DNA of 10,689 nucleotides, taken from Zhengella sp041738295. Its GTDB lineage: Bacteria > Pseudomonadota > Alphaproteobacteria > Rhizobiales > Rhizobiaceae. The stretch covers positions 1 to 10,689 of the forward strand of contig JBGSQC010000218.1 in the NCBI GenBank assembly GCA_041738295.1, given 5' to 3'. Shown piece by piece: positions 1 to 6,379 of the stretch (position 1 is its first letter; each line of letters opens with the position of its first letter). Both the position numbers and the translations under genes were made by a program. The notes under the pieces are model-generated. The model saw only the letters and a program-made list of their open reading frames with translations, searched no databases and was not told the DNA's origin.

Positions 1-39
1 CCTCATCCTCGCCACGCCCGGAAAATTCCGTCTGGCCAT
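1..39 (-). CDS. Possible 5' end of an unidentified protein, cut by the window edge
   Basis: On the minus strand an ATG at position 39 opens a frame that runs off the left edge after 13 codons (MARRNFPGVARMR). A plausible ribosome-binding sequence, AAGGAT, lies 2 nt upstream, which is closer than usual. Nothing in 13 residues allows a family to be named, and no clear promoter is visible upstream. The frame may be spurious; it is listed only because the edge hides the rest. If real, the gene would be transcribed leftward, away from everything else in the window. Confidence 0.15.
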   Translation of the reverse strand, partial: MARRNFPGVARMR

Positions 40-477
40 TGATCCTTGAAACTCTGCCACTCGGGACGAGGGAAGGCGGCGGCCACAAGGCACCGATAAT
101 GCTAGTGTGAGTAGGCGACCTTCCGGCCGCCGCCCGGCTGCTGCCCGCATGCTGCGATACACCCTGGTAAAAACCTTGCCCCTGCTGTCTCCCGCAGGCC
201 CTTCCATTGAAGGAAGCGGCGGCGGGTTCGTACGCAGGCGCGGGGACCCGCATTCTGGACCCGGGTGTACGGCCCAACACCAAACTGCGCTCTCCGACAC
301 AGCCCACCCGGCACCGCGATCCCCCGTTCGATGTCCGGTGCACAGCGAACTTCCCTCACGGGGAACCGAAGCGGCAGGATAAGGCAGGGTTGGACGGTTG
401 TGGATAAGTGGCGCTGCGGCCCGCTCGTCATCCCGGACAATCAGGCGCGCAATCAGCGCTTGTTGTGAGATGAAAGC
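40..477. other. Non-coding, GC-rich region with many small inverted repeats
   Basis: No frame here reads like a real protein: the possible translations are rich in Arg, Pro and Gly, with no recognisable motif or convincing ribosome-binding site. Several short inverted repeats could fold locally: CCTGC/GCAGG (181-185/194-198), CCTTC/GAAGG (200-204/209-213), GCGGGT/ACCCGC (222-227/246-251), GGTGT/ACACC (264-268/277-281), GCACCG/CGGTGC (311-316/336-341) and TTCCC/GGGAA (351-355/361-365). A longer-range CCGCCGCC/GGCGGCGG pair (127-134/218-225) encloses the first two. I looked for signatures of RNase P RNA, tmRNA, SRP RNA, cobalamin riboswitch and tRNA and recognised none. A structured RNA is possible, but GC-rich DNA gives such hairpins by chance. 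Confidence 0.4.
399..407 (-). promoter_or_regulatory. Perfect match to a DnaA box
   Basis: The minus strand reads TTATCCACA, identical to the consensus 9-mer bound by the initiator DnaA. It stands alone: I saw no second close match and no AT-rich unwinding element nearby, so this is not evidence for a replication origin. Single DnaA boxes can act as regulatory sites or arise by chance. Confidence 0.3.
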
Positions 478-645
478 GCTTCGCCCCCACCCCGTACCCC
501 TCCCCCGCAAGCGTGGGAGGGGGGACCTTGACGTTGCGCCCTGACCTCCAGCATCGCTGCCAAGCACAAAGGCAGGCCAGATCGCGCAACGCGGATGCCT
601 CCCCTCCCACGCTTGCGGGGGAGGGGTACAGGGTGGGGGCGAAGC
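478..645. repeat. Long inverted repeat with 47-nt arms (MITE-like palindromic element)
   Basis: The left arm (478-524) and right arm (599-645) are reverse complements at 45 of 47 positions. Each begins or ends with the GCTTCGCCCCCACCC-type sequence and includes a CCCCTCCCCCGC core. The 74-nt centre is itself partly palindromic: CGTTGCGC (532-539) pairs with GCGCAACG (584-591), and CTGCC with GGCAG. A transcript could fold into one hairpin of about 168 nt. C-rich palindromes of this kind are, from memory, common intergenic repeats in Hyphomicrobiales genomes and often give spurious short peptides such as PTLAGEGYGVG when translated. No transposase is encoded, so any movement would need help in trans. 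Confidence 0.8.
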
Positions 646-715
646 ACCAACGCCAAAGGGCAGGCCACGGTCTCCTCGTCATCTTCGTGGTTCCGACGAG
701 CACGGGCGAAGCGCC

Positions 716-740
716 CCACCTCCCCGCACGGGGGAGGTGG
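716..740. repeat. Short perfect hairpin
   Basis: CCACCTCCCC (716-725) and GGGGAGGTGG (731-740) form a perfect 10-bp stem around a 5-nt loop. The sequence just before it, GGGCGAAGC (704-712), also occurs at the right end of the long inverted repeat (637-645), so this may be a degenerate relative of that element. No T-tract follows on either strand, so it is unlikely to be an intrinsic terminator. Confidence 0.5.
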
Positions 741-760
741 CGGGCCTGCCGCCGTGCCCC

Positions 761-794
761 AAACAAGACAAACGCCCGGCGTTTCCGCCGGGCG
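761..794 (-). terminator. Intrinsic terminator of the repeat-protein gene
   Basis: CGCCCGGCG (773-781) and CGCCGGGCG (786-794) form a perfect 9-bp stem with a 4-nt loop. On the minus strand the stem is followed by the T-rich run TTTGTCTTGTTT (complement of 761-772). It starts about 23 nt after the stop codon of the minus-strand gene that ends at 818, as expected for its transcription terminator. Confidence 0.85.
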
Positions 795-817
795 CTTGTC
801 TCATTCGCTCAATCAGC

Positions 818-1540
818 TCACTTGCAATGGCGGGGGATCGCCACCTGCTGCCAGCCGCGCACCTCGTCGCGCACCTTCACCGTGCGGGCAACGGTCTCAT
901 AGACCGGCGGGGTGGAAACCACATGGGACGTGGCAGCGCGCAACAGCACCTTTTCGCGCACCGTGTCATACATGGCCGGCACGCGGATCGCCTCGCGGCT
1001 TTCAGGGCTTACCATCACAGTCTTGCTGCGGGTGGCATAGCGGGCCGGGATCGTCTCATGCACGGTGCGGGCGTGCGAGAGGGTGACATGCTCGGCCACC
1101 GTGGCATAGACCGGCTTGGTCTTCACCTTGCAGAGCGTGTTCCGGCCATTGATCATTTTCCATTCCCAGGCAGTGCCGCCCGGATGGGTCATCACCGTCT
1201 TGTGGACGAGGCGGGTTTGGCCGGGAACGGTGCGGGCGATCGTGCGCGCCGGTTCCACCATCACGGTTTCAGACACGGTGCGATACTGCGCCGGGATCAC
1301 CCGGTAGGACACGCTTTCGGCGCGCACCATCACACGGCGCTCCTGCCAGGCATATTCTGCCGACGTGGTGACCACCTGGCGCGAGCCGGGCGACACCATC
1401 ACGCGCTCATGCGTGGTGGCATATTGCGCCGGCTGGTGGACCGGCTGGTAGCAGGCAATGGCCTTGCCGCCCGCCTGAACCTGCGACACTGTTGCCAGAA
1501 CGAGTGTGGCGCTGGCCACAATCCTGATTGCCTTGACCAT
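818..1540 (-). CDS. Secreted protein of eight ~22-residue repeats, function unknown
   Basis: This 240-residue protein has a typical Sec signal peptide: a basic start (MVKAIR), a hydrophobic stretch and a likely cut after VQA at residue 23. The rest is a tandem array with the pattern P-A-x-Y-x-T-V-x-x-x-V-M-V-x-P-x-(S/T/R). Units start near residues 37, 59, 82, 105, 142, 164, 187 and 210. Four units precede and four follow an insert (about 125-140, WEWKMINGRNTLCKVK) that holds two Trp and one Cys. The other Cys are C30 and C239, so a disulfide is possible. From memory, similar Y-x-T-V-x-x-x-V-x-V-x-P repeats with a central W/C segment occur in envelope proteins, some fused to OmpA-like domains; no such domain is present here. 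The start has GGAGAG 6 nt upstream. The gene is monocistronic, has its own terminator and is divergent from clpP. The alternating pattern suggests beta strands in the periplasm or on the surface. No enzyme motif is seen. Confidence 0.8.
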   Translation of the reverse strand: MVKAIRIVASATLVLATVSQVQAGGKAIACYQPVHQPAQYATTHERVMVSPGSRQVVTTSAEYAWQERRVMVRAESVSYRVIPAQYRTVSETVMVEPARTIARTVPGQTRLVHKTVMTHPGGTAWEWKMINGRNTLCKVKTKPVYATVAEHVTLSHARTVHETIPARYATRSKTVMVSPESREAIRVPAMYDTVREKVLLRAATSHVVSTPPVYETVARTVKVRDEVRGWQQVAIPRHCK

Positions 1541-1641
1541 GGGAACTCTCCGATTGCCGCTTTACCCTGTCCCGGTCATGTGCCGGGTTGCGCCCTTCAT
1601 AGCGCCGCGACCGCGCCTTGTGCGCGAAACCTTCATCTGTC

Positions 1642-1660
1642 GTTAATCGCGCTGGTTAAT
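1642..1660. promoter_or_regulatory. Direct repeat GTTAAT-N7-GTTAAT in the divergent promoter region
   Basis: Two identical GTTAAT hexamers (1642-1647 and 1655-1660) lie 13 bp apart start to start, between the divergent repeat-protein and clpP genes. The arrangement resembles a regulator site, but the TTAA cores are separated by 9 bp, not the 7 bp of the CtrA consensus (TTAA-N7-TTAA). It may serve either gene or be chance. Confidence 0.25.
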
Positions 1661-1682
1661 TCCCGGCCGCTGAGGCCCCGCC

Positions 1683-1712
1683 CTTGCCATGCACGGTTTG
1701 CAACCCTTATCT
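1683..1712 (+). promoter_or_regulatory. Candidate heat-shock (RpoH) promoter of clpP
   Basis: CTTGCCA (1683-1689) and CCCTTATCT (1704-1712) are separated by 14 bp. This resembles the sigma-32 pattern CTTGAAA-N13-15-CCCCATNT. It would start transcription about 60 nt before the clpP start codon. Heat-shock control of clpP is well known in proteobacteria. The match is imperfect, and a housekeeping promoter in the same place cannot be excluded. Confidence 0.5.
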
Positions 1713-1779
1713 AGGGACGATAGACACCCACTGATTCATGCCGCGCATGGCCCGGCAATCCGCAAGAGGAAAAGACAAG

Positions 1780-2412
<633 letters not shown>

Positions 2413-2446
2413 TTGCGGGCCTCGGCCCCTTCACTTTCGCGTGCAG

Positions 2447-2470
2447 GCGGGCCGGTTCGGCCCGCTTTTT
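2447..2470 (+). terminator. Intrinsic terminator after clpP
   Basis: GCGGGCC (2447-2453) and GGCCCGC (2459-2465) form a perfect 7-bp GC stem around a GGTTC loop, followed directly by five T. It lies 35 nt after the clpP stop and separates the clpP and clpX transcripts, at least in part. Confidence 0.85.
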
Positions 2471-2518
2471 GCCGGCAGGCCTTGGCGTTCAGGGTTTGCG
2501 GGCTTACGTTAAGACTAA

Positions 2519-2548
2519 TTTGAAAGGCCCTGCGCTAGCGTCACATTA
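2519..2548 (+). promoter_or_regulatory. Candidate heat-shock (RpoH) promoter of clpX
   Basis: TTTGAAA (2519-2525) and TCACATTA (2541-2548) are separated by 15 bp and resemble the sigma-32 elements CTTGAAA and CCCCATNT. The -10 part overlaps a 21-bp dyad (2532-2552). The predicted leader is about 100 nt long. The -10 match is only partial. Confidence 0.4.
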
Positions 2549-2552
2549 GCGC
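2532..2552. promoter_or_regulatory. Dyad GCGCTA-N9-TAGCGC over the clpX promoter region
   Basis: A perfect 6-bp inverted repeat with a 9-bp spacer covers the predicted -10 element of clpX. The N9 spacing is that of the CIRCE element bound by HrcA, but the arms do not match CIRCE (TTAGCACTC). It could be an operator for another dimeric regulator or a coincidence. Confidence 0.3.
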
Positions 2553-2657
2553 CATACAGGAATTGCCGCTCCGGTGATTTTGTGTTTGGGTCAATGAAAT
2601 GGGTGATTCCATCCGTTTTCCGGAGATCGGAAGCCGGATGTGCAAAGGACAAAGACG

Positions 2658-3932
2658 ATGAGCAAGATCAGCGGCAGCGGCGGTGATTCCAAGAACACCC
2701 TCTATTGCTCCTTCTGCGGCAAGAGCCAGCATGAGGTTCGCAAGCTGATTGCAGGACCGACCGTTTTCATCTGCGATGAATGCGTCGAGCTTTGCATGGA
2801 CATCATCCGCGAAGAGAACAAGTCCTCGATGGTGAAGTCGTCGGAAGGCGTTCCCACCCCGCAGGAAATCCTCAATGTGCTTGATGATTATGTGATTGGC
2901 CAGAGCCATGCCAAGCGCGTGCTCTCGGTGGCCGTCCACAATCACTACAAGCGCCTGGCCCATGCCTCCAAGAACCAGGACGTGGAACTGGCGAAGTCGA
3001 ACATCCTGCTGATCGGCCCGACCGGTTGCGGCAAGACGCTGCTTGCCCAGACGCTGGCCCGCATTATCGATGTGCCCTTCACCATGGCCGATGCCACCAC
3101 GCTGACCGAAGCCGGCTATGTGGGCGAGGACGTGGAAAACATCATCCTCAAGCTGTTGCAGTCGGCCGACTACAATGTCGAGCGCGCCCAGCGCGGCATC
3201 GTCTACATTGACGAGATCGACAAGATTTCCCGCAAGTCCGACAATCCGTCGATCACCCGCGACGTGTCGGGCGAAGGCGTGCAGCAGGCCCTGCTGAAGA
3301 TCATGGAGGGTACCGTTGCCTCCGTGCCGCCGCAGGGCGGGCGCAAGCATCCCCAGCAGGAATTCCTGCAGGTCGACACCTCCAACATCCTGTTCATCTG
3401 CGGCGGCGCCTTTGCCGGCCTCGACCGCATCATTTCGGACCGCGGCCGCAAGACCTCCATCGGCTTCGGCGCAACCGTGGAAAACCCGGAAGACCGCCGC
3501 ACCGGCGAGCTTTTCCGCAAGGTCGAGCCCGAGGATCTGCTGAAGTTCGGCCTGATCCCGGAATTTGTCGGCCGCCTTCCGGTGCTGGCCACCCTTGAGG
3601 ATCTCGACGAGCCGGCGCTGATCCAGATCCTGTCGGAACCGAAGAACGCGCTGATCAAGCAGTATCAGCGCCTGTTCGAGATGGAGAACGTCGAACTCAC
3701 CTTCCACGAGGATGCGCTGAGCGCCATCGCCAAGCGCGCCATCGAGCGCAAGACCGGCGCGCGCGGCCTTCGCTCCATCATGGAAGCCATCCTGCTCGAC
3801 ACCATGTTCGAGCTTCCCTCGCTGGAAGGCGTGCAGGAAGTGGTGATTTCCGAGGAAGTCGTCGGCGGCAAGGCCCGCCCGCTCTACATCTACGCCGAGC
3901 GGGAAGTTGCCAAGGGCAAGTCCACCGCCTGA
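2658..3932 (+). CDS. clpX: ATP-dependent Clp protease ATP-binding subunit ClpX
   Basis: ClpX is the hexameric AAA+ unfoldase that recognises tagged substrates, such as ssrA-tagged proteins, and threads them into ClpP. At 424 residues it has full family length. In order: an N-terminal C4 zinc-binding domain (C17, C20, C39, C42), Walker A GPTGCGKT (120-127), the substrate-gripping pore loop GYVG (153-156), Walker B IVYIDEID (181-188), the RKH loop (229-231), the IGF loop that docks on ClpP (268-270), the arginine-finger segment EFVGRLP (302-308), and sensor-2 TGARGLRS (366-373). All key residues are present. The start at 2658 has AAAGGA 8 nt upstream and gives the usual MSKISGSGGDSKNTLYCSFCG beginning; an ATG six codons earlier adds an atypical MQRTKT. 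The gene lies 245 nt after clpP with a terminator and a candidate promoter between them. Confidence 0.98.
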   Translation: MSKISGSGGDSKNTLYCSFCGKSQHEVRKLIAGPTVFICDECVELCMDIIREENKSSMVKSSEGVPTPQEILNVLDDYVIGQSHAKRVLSVAVHNHYKRLAHASKNQDVELAKSNILLIGPTGCGKTLLAQTLARIIDVPFTMADATTLTEAGYVGEDVENIILKLLQSADYNVERAQRGIVYIDEIDKISRKSDNPSITRDVSGEGVQQALLKIMEGTVASVPPQGGRKHPQQEFLQVDTSNILFICGGAFAGLDRIISDRGRKTSIGFGATVENPEDRRTGELFRKVEPEDLLKFGLIPEFVGRLPVLATLEDLDEPALIQILSEPKNALIKQYQRLFEMENVELTFHEDALSAIAKRAIERKTGARGLRSIMEAILLDTMFELPSLEGVQEVVISEEVVGGKARPLYIYAEREVAKGKSTA

Positions 3933-3960
3933 TACGCTTCCATTGCTGACGGAATTTAAG

Positions 3961-3984
3961 GGCGGGCCTTCGGGTCCGCCTTTT
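3961..3984 (+). terminator. Intrinsic terminator after clpX
   Basis: GGCGGGCC (3961-3968) pairs with GGTCCGCC (3973-3980), with one G-T pair, around a TTCG tetraloop. It is followed by TTTTCGTTT. It lies 28 nt after the clpX stop and separates clpX from the ugp operon. Confidence 0.85.
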
Positions 3985-4030
3985 CGTTTGGGCCGCGGTG
4001 GCGACGGCCAGTCGGCGGGTCACGCACAGC

Positions 4031-4048
4031 CTGTCACCTGCCTGTTGC
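4031..4048 (+). promoter_or_regulatory. PHO-box-like PhoB site upstream of ugpB
   Basis: CTGTCAC-CTGC-CTGTTGC has the 7-4-7 layout of the PHO box, two half-sites 11 bp apart (consensus CTGTCAT-N4-CTGTCAC). The first half-site is near-perfect; the second matches CTGTCAC at 5 of 7 positions. It lies about 60 nt before the ugpB start codon. A weak -10-like TTTAGG at 4057-4062 sits at roughly the distance seen in PhoB-activated promoters. The ugp genes are classical Pho-regulon members, so phosphate-starvation induction is a good inference. Confidence 0.6.
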
Positions 4049-4110
4049 TTTTCACCTTTAGGACCAGTGCATCCGGTTTTCGGACGTTATCGGTCTCAAA
4101 GGAGAACACC

Positions 4111-5424
4111 ATGAAAAAGCTTCTCATTTCGGCGTTGCTTGCCGGTTCCGCAGTGCTTGCTCCTATGCAGGCGATGGCCGCAACAGAAATCCAGTTCTGG
4201 CACGCCTTCACCGGCCGTCTCGCCGAATTGGTTGACGCCCAGGTCAAGACCTTCAATGCCAGCCAGGGTGACTTCACCGTCGTTGCCGCCCCCAAGGGCA
4301 ATTATTCCGAAGCACTCAATGCCGGCATCGCTGCCTTCCGCGCCAAGGAACAGCCGCATATCCTGATGGTTTTCGAAGTGGGCACGGCCACCATGATGGC
4401 TGCCAAGGGCGCCGTAAAGCCGGTCCATGAAGTGATGTCCGAGGCTGGTGCCACGTTTGATCCGAATGCCTATATCGGCTCGGTCAAGGGCTACTACACC
4501 TCGGCTGACGGCAAGATGCTGTCCTTGCCCTTCAATTCCTCCACCCCTGTGCTCTGGGTCAACAATGACGCGCTGAAGGCAGCCGGCATCGATCCGGCGA
4601 CTGACCTCTCCACCTGGAACAAGGTGGGCGAAGTGCTCGACAAGCTGAAGGCTTCCGGCTCCAAGTGCCCGATGACCACCGCCTGGCAGAGCTGGATCCA
4701 TCTGGAGAACCTGTCTGCGTACCACAATGTGCCTTTCGCCACGAAGGACAACGGCTTTGCCGGTCTTGACACCGAGCTTGCCTTCAACAGCCCGCTTCAG
4801 GTCAAGCACATCCAGACCATGGGTGACTGGGCCAAGGACGGCAAGTTCATCTATGCCGGCCGCCGCAACGAGGGCGGAGCCAATTTCCGCGCCGGCGAAT
4901 GCGGTCTCTTCACTGAAAGCTCGGCTGGCTATGCCGGCATCAAGACGGAAGCCAAGTTCGACTTTTCGGTTCGCCCGCTCCCCTATTGGGAAGGCGCGGA
5001 AGGCGCACCGCAGAACACCATCATCGGCGGCGCTTCGCTCTGGGTCATGACCGGCCACGAAGCCGAGGAATACAAGGGCGTTGCGGCCTTCCTGAACTTC
5101 CTGTCCTCGACCGATATCCAGGCCCAGTGGCACAAGGACACAGGTTACCTGCCGATCACCAAGGCAGCGGGTGAAAAGACCAAGGCTGACGGCTTCTACA
5201 CGGCCAACCCCGGCACCGACATCGCCGTGATCCAGATGACCGCCAAGGAGCCGACCGGCAATTCCAAGGGTATTCGTCTCGGCTCGTTCGACCAGATCCG
5301 CGGCATCATCGACGAGGAACTGGAAGGCGTCTGGTCCGGTTCGAAGACCGCTGAAGTCGCTCTGAAGAGCGCTGTGGACCGCGGCAACGAGCTGCTGCGC
5401 CGCTTCGAGCAGGCCAACAAGTAA
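4111..5424 (+). CDS. ugpB: sn-Glycerol-3-phosphate-binding periplasmic protein UgpB
   Basis: UgpB captures sn-glycerol-3-phosphate (and, in relatives, glycerophosphodiesters) in the periplasm and delivers it to the UgpAE permease. The 437 residues match the E. coli protein in length and in many blocks: KGNYSEALNAGIAAFR, VFEVGTATMMA, PFNSSTPVL, IIGGASLWVM, TGYLPITKAA and the C-terminal GNELLRRFE. Residues at the ligand contacts I recall for E. coli UgpB are all present at the same positions: Y65, E89, S144, S270, G307, Y346 and R397. The Trp pair W192/W195 is also kept. A signal peptide (MKKLLISALLAGSAVLAPMQAMA) is likely cut after residue 23. The start at 4111 has a strong AAAGGAG 6 nt upstream; the longer open frame before it has no support. 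It is the first gene of ugpBAEC, behind a PHO-box-like site. Confidence 0.96.
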   Translation: MKKLLISALLAGSAVLAPMQAMAATEIQFWHAFTGRLAELVDAQVKTFNASQGDFTVVAAPKGNYSEALNAGIAAFRAKEQPHILMVFEVGTATMMAAKGAVKPVHEVMSEAGATFDPNAYIGSVKGYYTSADGKMLSLPFNSSTPVLWVNNDALKAAGIDPATDLSTWNKVGEVLDKLKASGSKCPMTTAWQSWIHLENLSAYHNVPFATKDNGFAGLDTELAFNSPLQVKHIQTMGDWAKDGKFIYAGRRNEGGANFRAGECGLFTESSAGYAGIKTEAKFDFSVRPLPYWEGAEGAPQNTIIGGASLWVMTGHEAEEYKGVAAFLNFLSSTDIQAQWHKDTGYLPITKAAGEKTKADGFYTANPGTDIAVIQMTAKEPTGNSKGIRLGSFDQIRGIIDEELEGVWSGSKTAEVALKSAVDRGNELLRRFEQANK

Positions 5425-5435
5425 GCAGGCAACGG

Positions 5436-5471
5436 GGCAACCGGCGGCAAGCCTTTCTGCCGCCGGTTGCC
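5436..5471 (+). repeat. Strong intercistronic hairpin between ugpB and ugpA
   Basis: GGCAACCGGCGGCA (5436-5449) and TGCCGCCGGTTGCC (5458-5471) form a perfect 14-bp stem with an 8-nt loop. There is no T-tract, so it is not a standard terminator. Such hairpins after the binding-protein gene of ABC operons, as between malE and malF in E. coli, stabilise the upstream mRNA and help make the binding protein in excess. A nearby CAGGCAAC (5426-5433) can compete for the right arm by pairing with GTTGCCTG (5466-5473). Confidence 0.75.
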
Positions 5472-5497
5472 TGATTGCAGGGCCGGGCGCAACAGCG

Positions 5498-6379
5498 ATG
5501 GAAAAACGGGTGATCTTCAAGGGCTGGGCCCTGCCGCTCCTGCTGGTCCTGCCGCAGGCGCTGGTGTCTGCCCTGTTCTTCTTCTACCCCGCCGGCCAGG
5601 CCATCTGGCAATCGCTTTTCATCCCGGATCCCTTCGGCCTGAAATCACAGTTTGTCGGTCTCGGCAATTTCGAGTTCCTGTTTTCAGACCGCTTTTACCG
5701 GGCCTCCTTCGTCACCACGGCGATTTTTTCCACGCTGGTCACGGTTGCTTCCATGCTTCCGGCGCTGTTCCTCGCCGTCATTGCCGACAGGCTTGTAAAG
5801 GGCGCCGGTACCTACCGCACCATGCTCATCTGGCCCTACGCAATTGCGCCGGCCATAGCCGGTGTCTTGTGGATGTTCATGTTCAACACCCGCGTCGGCC
5901 TCGTCTCCTGGTATCTCGGCCAGTTCGGCTATGACTGGAACCACGTGCTCAACCCCGCCGAGGCCATGGGCTTGGTTGTCGGGGCGTCGGCCTGGGGCCG
6001 CATCAGCTACAATTTCCTGTTCTTCTATGCGGCGCTGCAAGCCGTCCCGCGCTCGGTCATCGAGGCTGCTGCCATTGACGGCGCACGTTTCTGGCGGCGC
6101 TTTTTCACCATCGTGCTGCCGCTGATCTCGCCCACCACCTTCTTCCTGCTGGTCGTCAACATCGTCTATGCCTTCTTCGAGACTTTCGGCGTGATCCACA
6201 CCATCACCTCCGGCGGGCCGCAACAGGCCACCACCATCCTTGTCTACAAGGTGTTTGCCGATGGTTTCGTCGGTCAGGACCTCGGCTCGTCCGCCGCCCA
6301 GTCAGTGGTGCTTCTTGTCGTTGTCGGCCTGATGACGATCGTGCAGTTCCGCTACATCGAGAAGAGGGTGCACTATTGA
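5498..6379 (+). CDS. ugpA: sn-Glycerol-3-phosphate ABC transporter permease UgpA
   Basis: This is one of the two inner-membrane permease subunits of the glycerol-3-phosphate importer. At 293 residues it matches E. coli UgpA (about 295) from end to end, with conserved stretches DPFG-x-x-SQFVGL, WPYAIAPAIAGVLW, FGYDWNH, SYNFLFFYAALQ and SSAAQSVVL. About six membrane segments are visible; the first covers roughly residues 11-30. The EAA loop that couples to the ATPase is EAAAIDGARFWRRFFTIVLP (189-208). The ATG at 5498 has only a weak ribosome-binding sequence (AGGGC about 13 nt upstream). It follows a strong hairpin, which suggests lower translation than ugpB. The 3' end overlaps ugpE by 3 nt. 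Confidence 0.95.
   Translation: MEKRVIFKGWALPLLLVLPQALVSALFFFYPAGQAIWQSLFIPDPFGLKSQFVGLGNFEFLFSDRFYRASFVTTAIFSTLVTVASMLPALFLAVIADRLVKGAGTYRTMLIWPYAIAPAIAGVLWMFMFNTRVGLVSWYLGQFGYDWNHVLNPAEAMGLVVGASAWGRISYNFLFFYAALQAVPRSVIEAAAIDGARFWRRFFTIVLPLISPTTFFLLVVNIVYAFFETFGVIHTITSGGPQQATTILVYKVFADGFVGQDLGSSAAQSVVLLVVVGLMTIVQFRYIEKRVHY

Noticed and set aside
399..407. Replication origin
   Set aside because: There is only one DnaA box, no AT-rich element, and no typical origin neighbours such as hemE or parA.
40..477. RNase P RNA, tmRNA, SRP RNA, 6S RNA or cobalamin riboswitch
   Set aside because: I compared the region with the conserved core sequences I remember and found none; a covariance-model search would settle it.
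428..902. Open frames across the inverted repeat, with peptides such as PTLAGEGYGVG
   Set aside because: These are translations of a palindromic intergenic repeat and appear on both strands; they are not proteins.
1642..1660. CtrA binding site in the clpP upstream region
   Set aside because: The two TTAA cores are 9 bp apart, not 7 as in the CtrA consensus.
737..1714. Plus-strand open frame of about 325 codons
   Set aside because: It runs opposite the repeat-protein gene; its His/Arg/Gly-rich translation has no motif, while the minus-strand frame has a signal peptide, ordered repeats, a ribosome-binding site and a terminator.
2532..2552. CIRCE element (HrcA site) before clpX
   Set aside because: The 9-bp spacing fits, but the arms GCGCTA/TAGCGC do not match TTAGCACTC/GAGTGCTAA.
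2541..3707. Long minus-strand open frame opposite clpX
   Set aside because: It is a shadow of clpX, with no family-like motif or convincing start signal.
4096..5520. Long minus-strand open frame opposite ugpB
   Set aside because: It lies over a gene with clear homology, has no recognisable motif, and long antisense frames are expected in GC-rich DNA with strong third-position bias.
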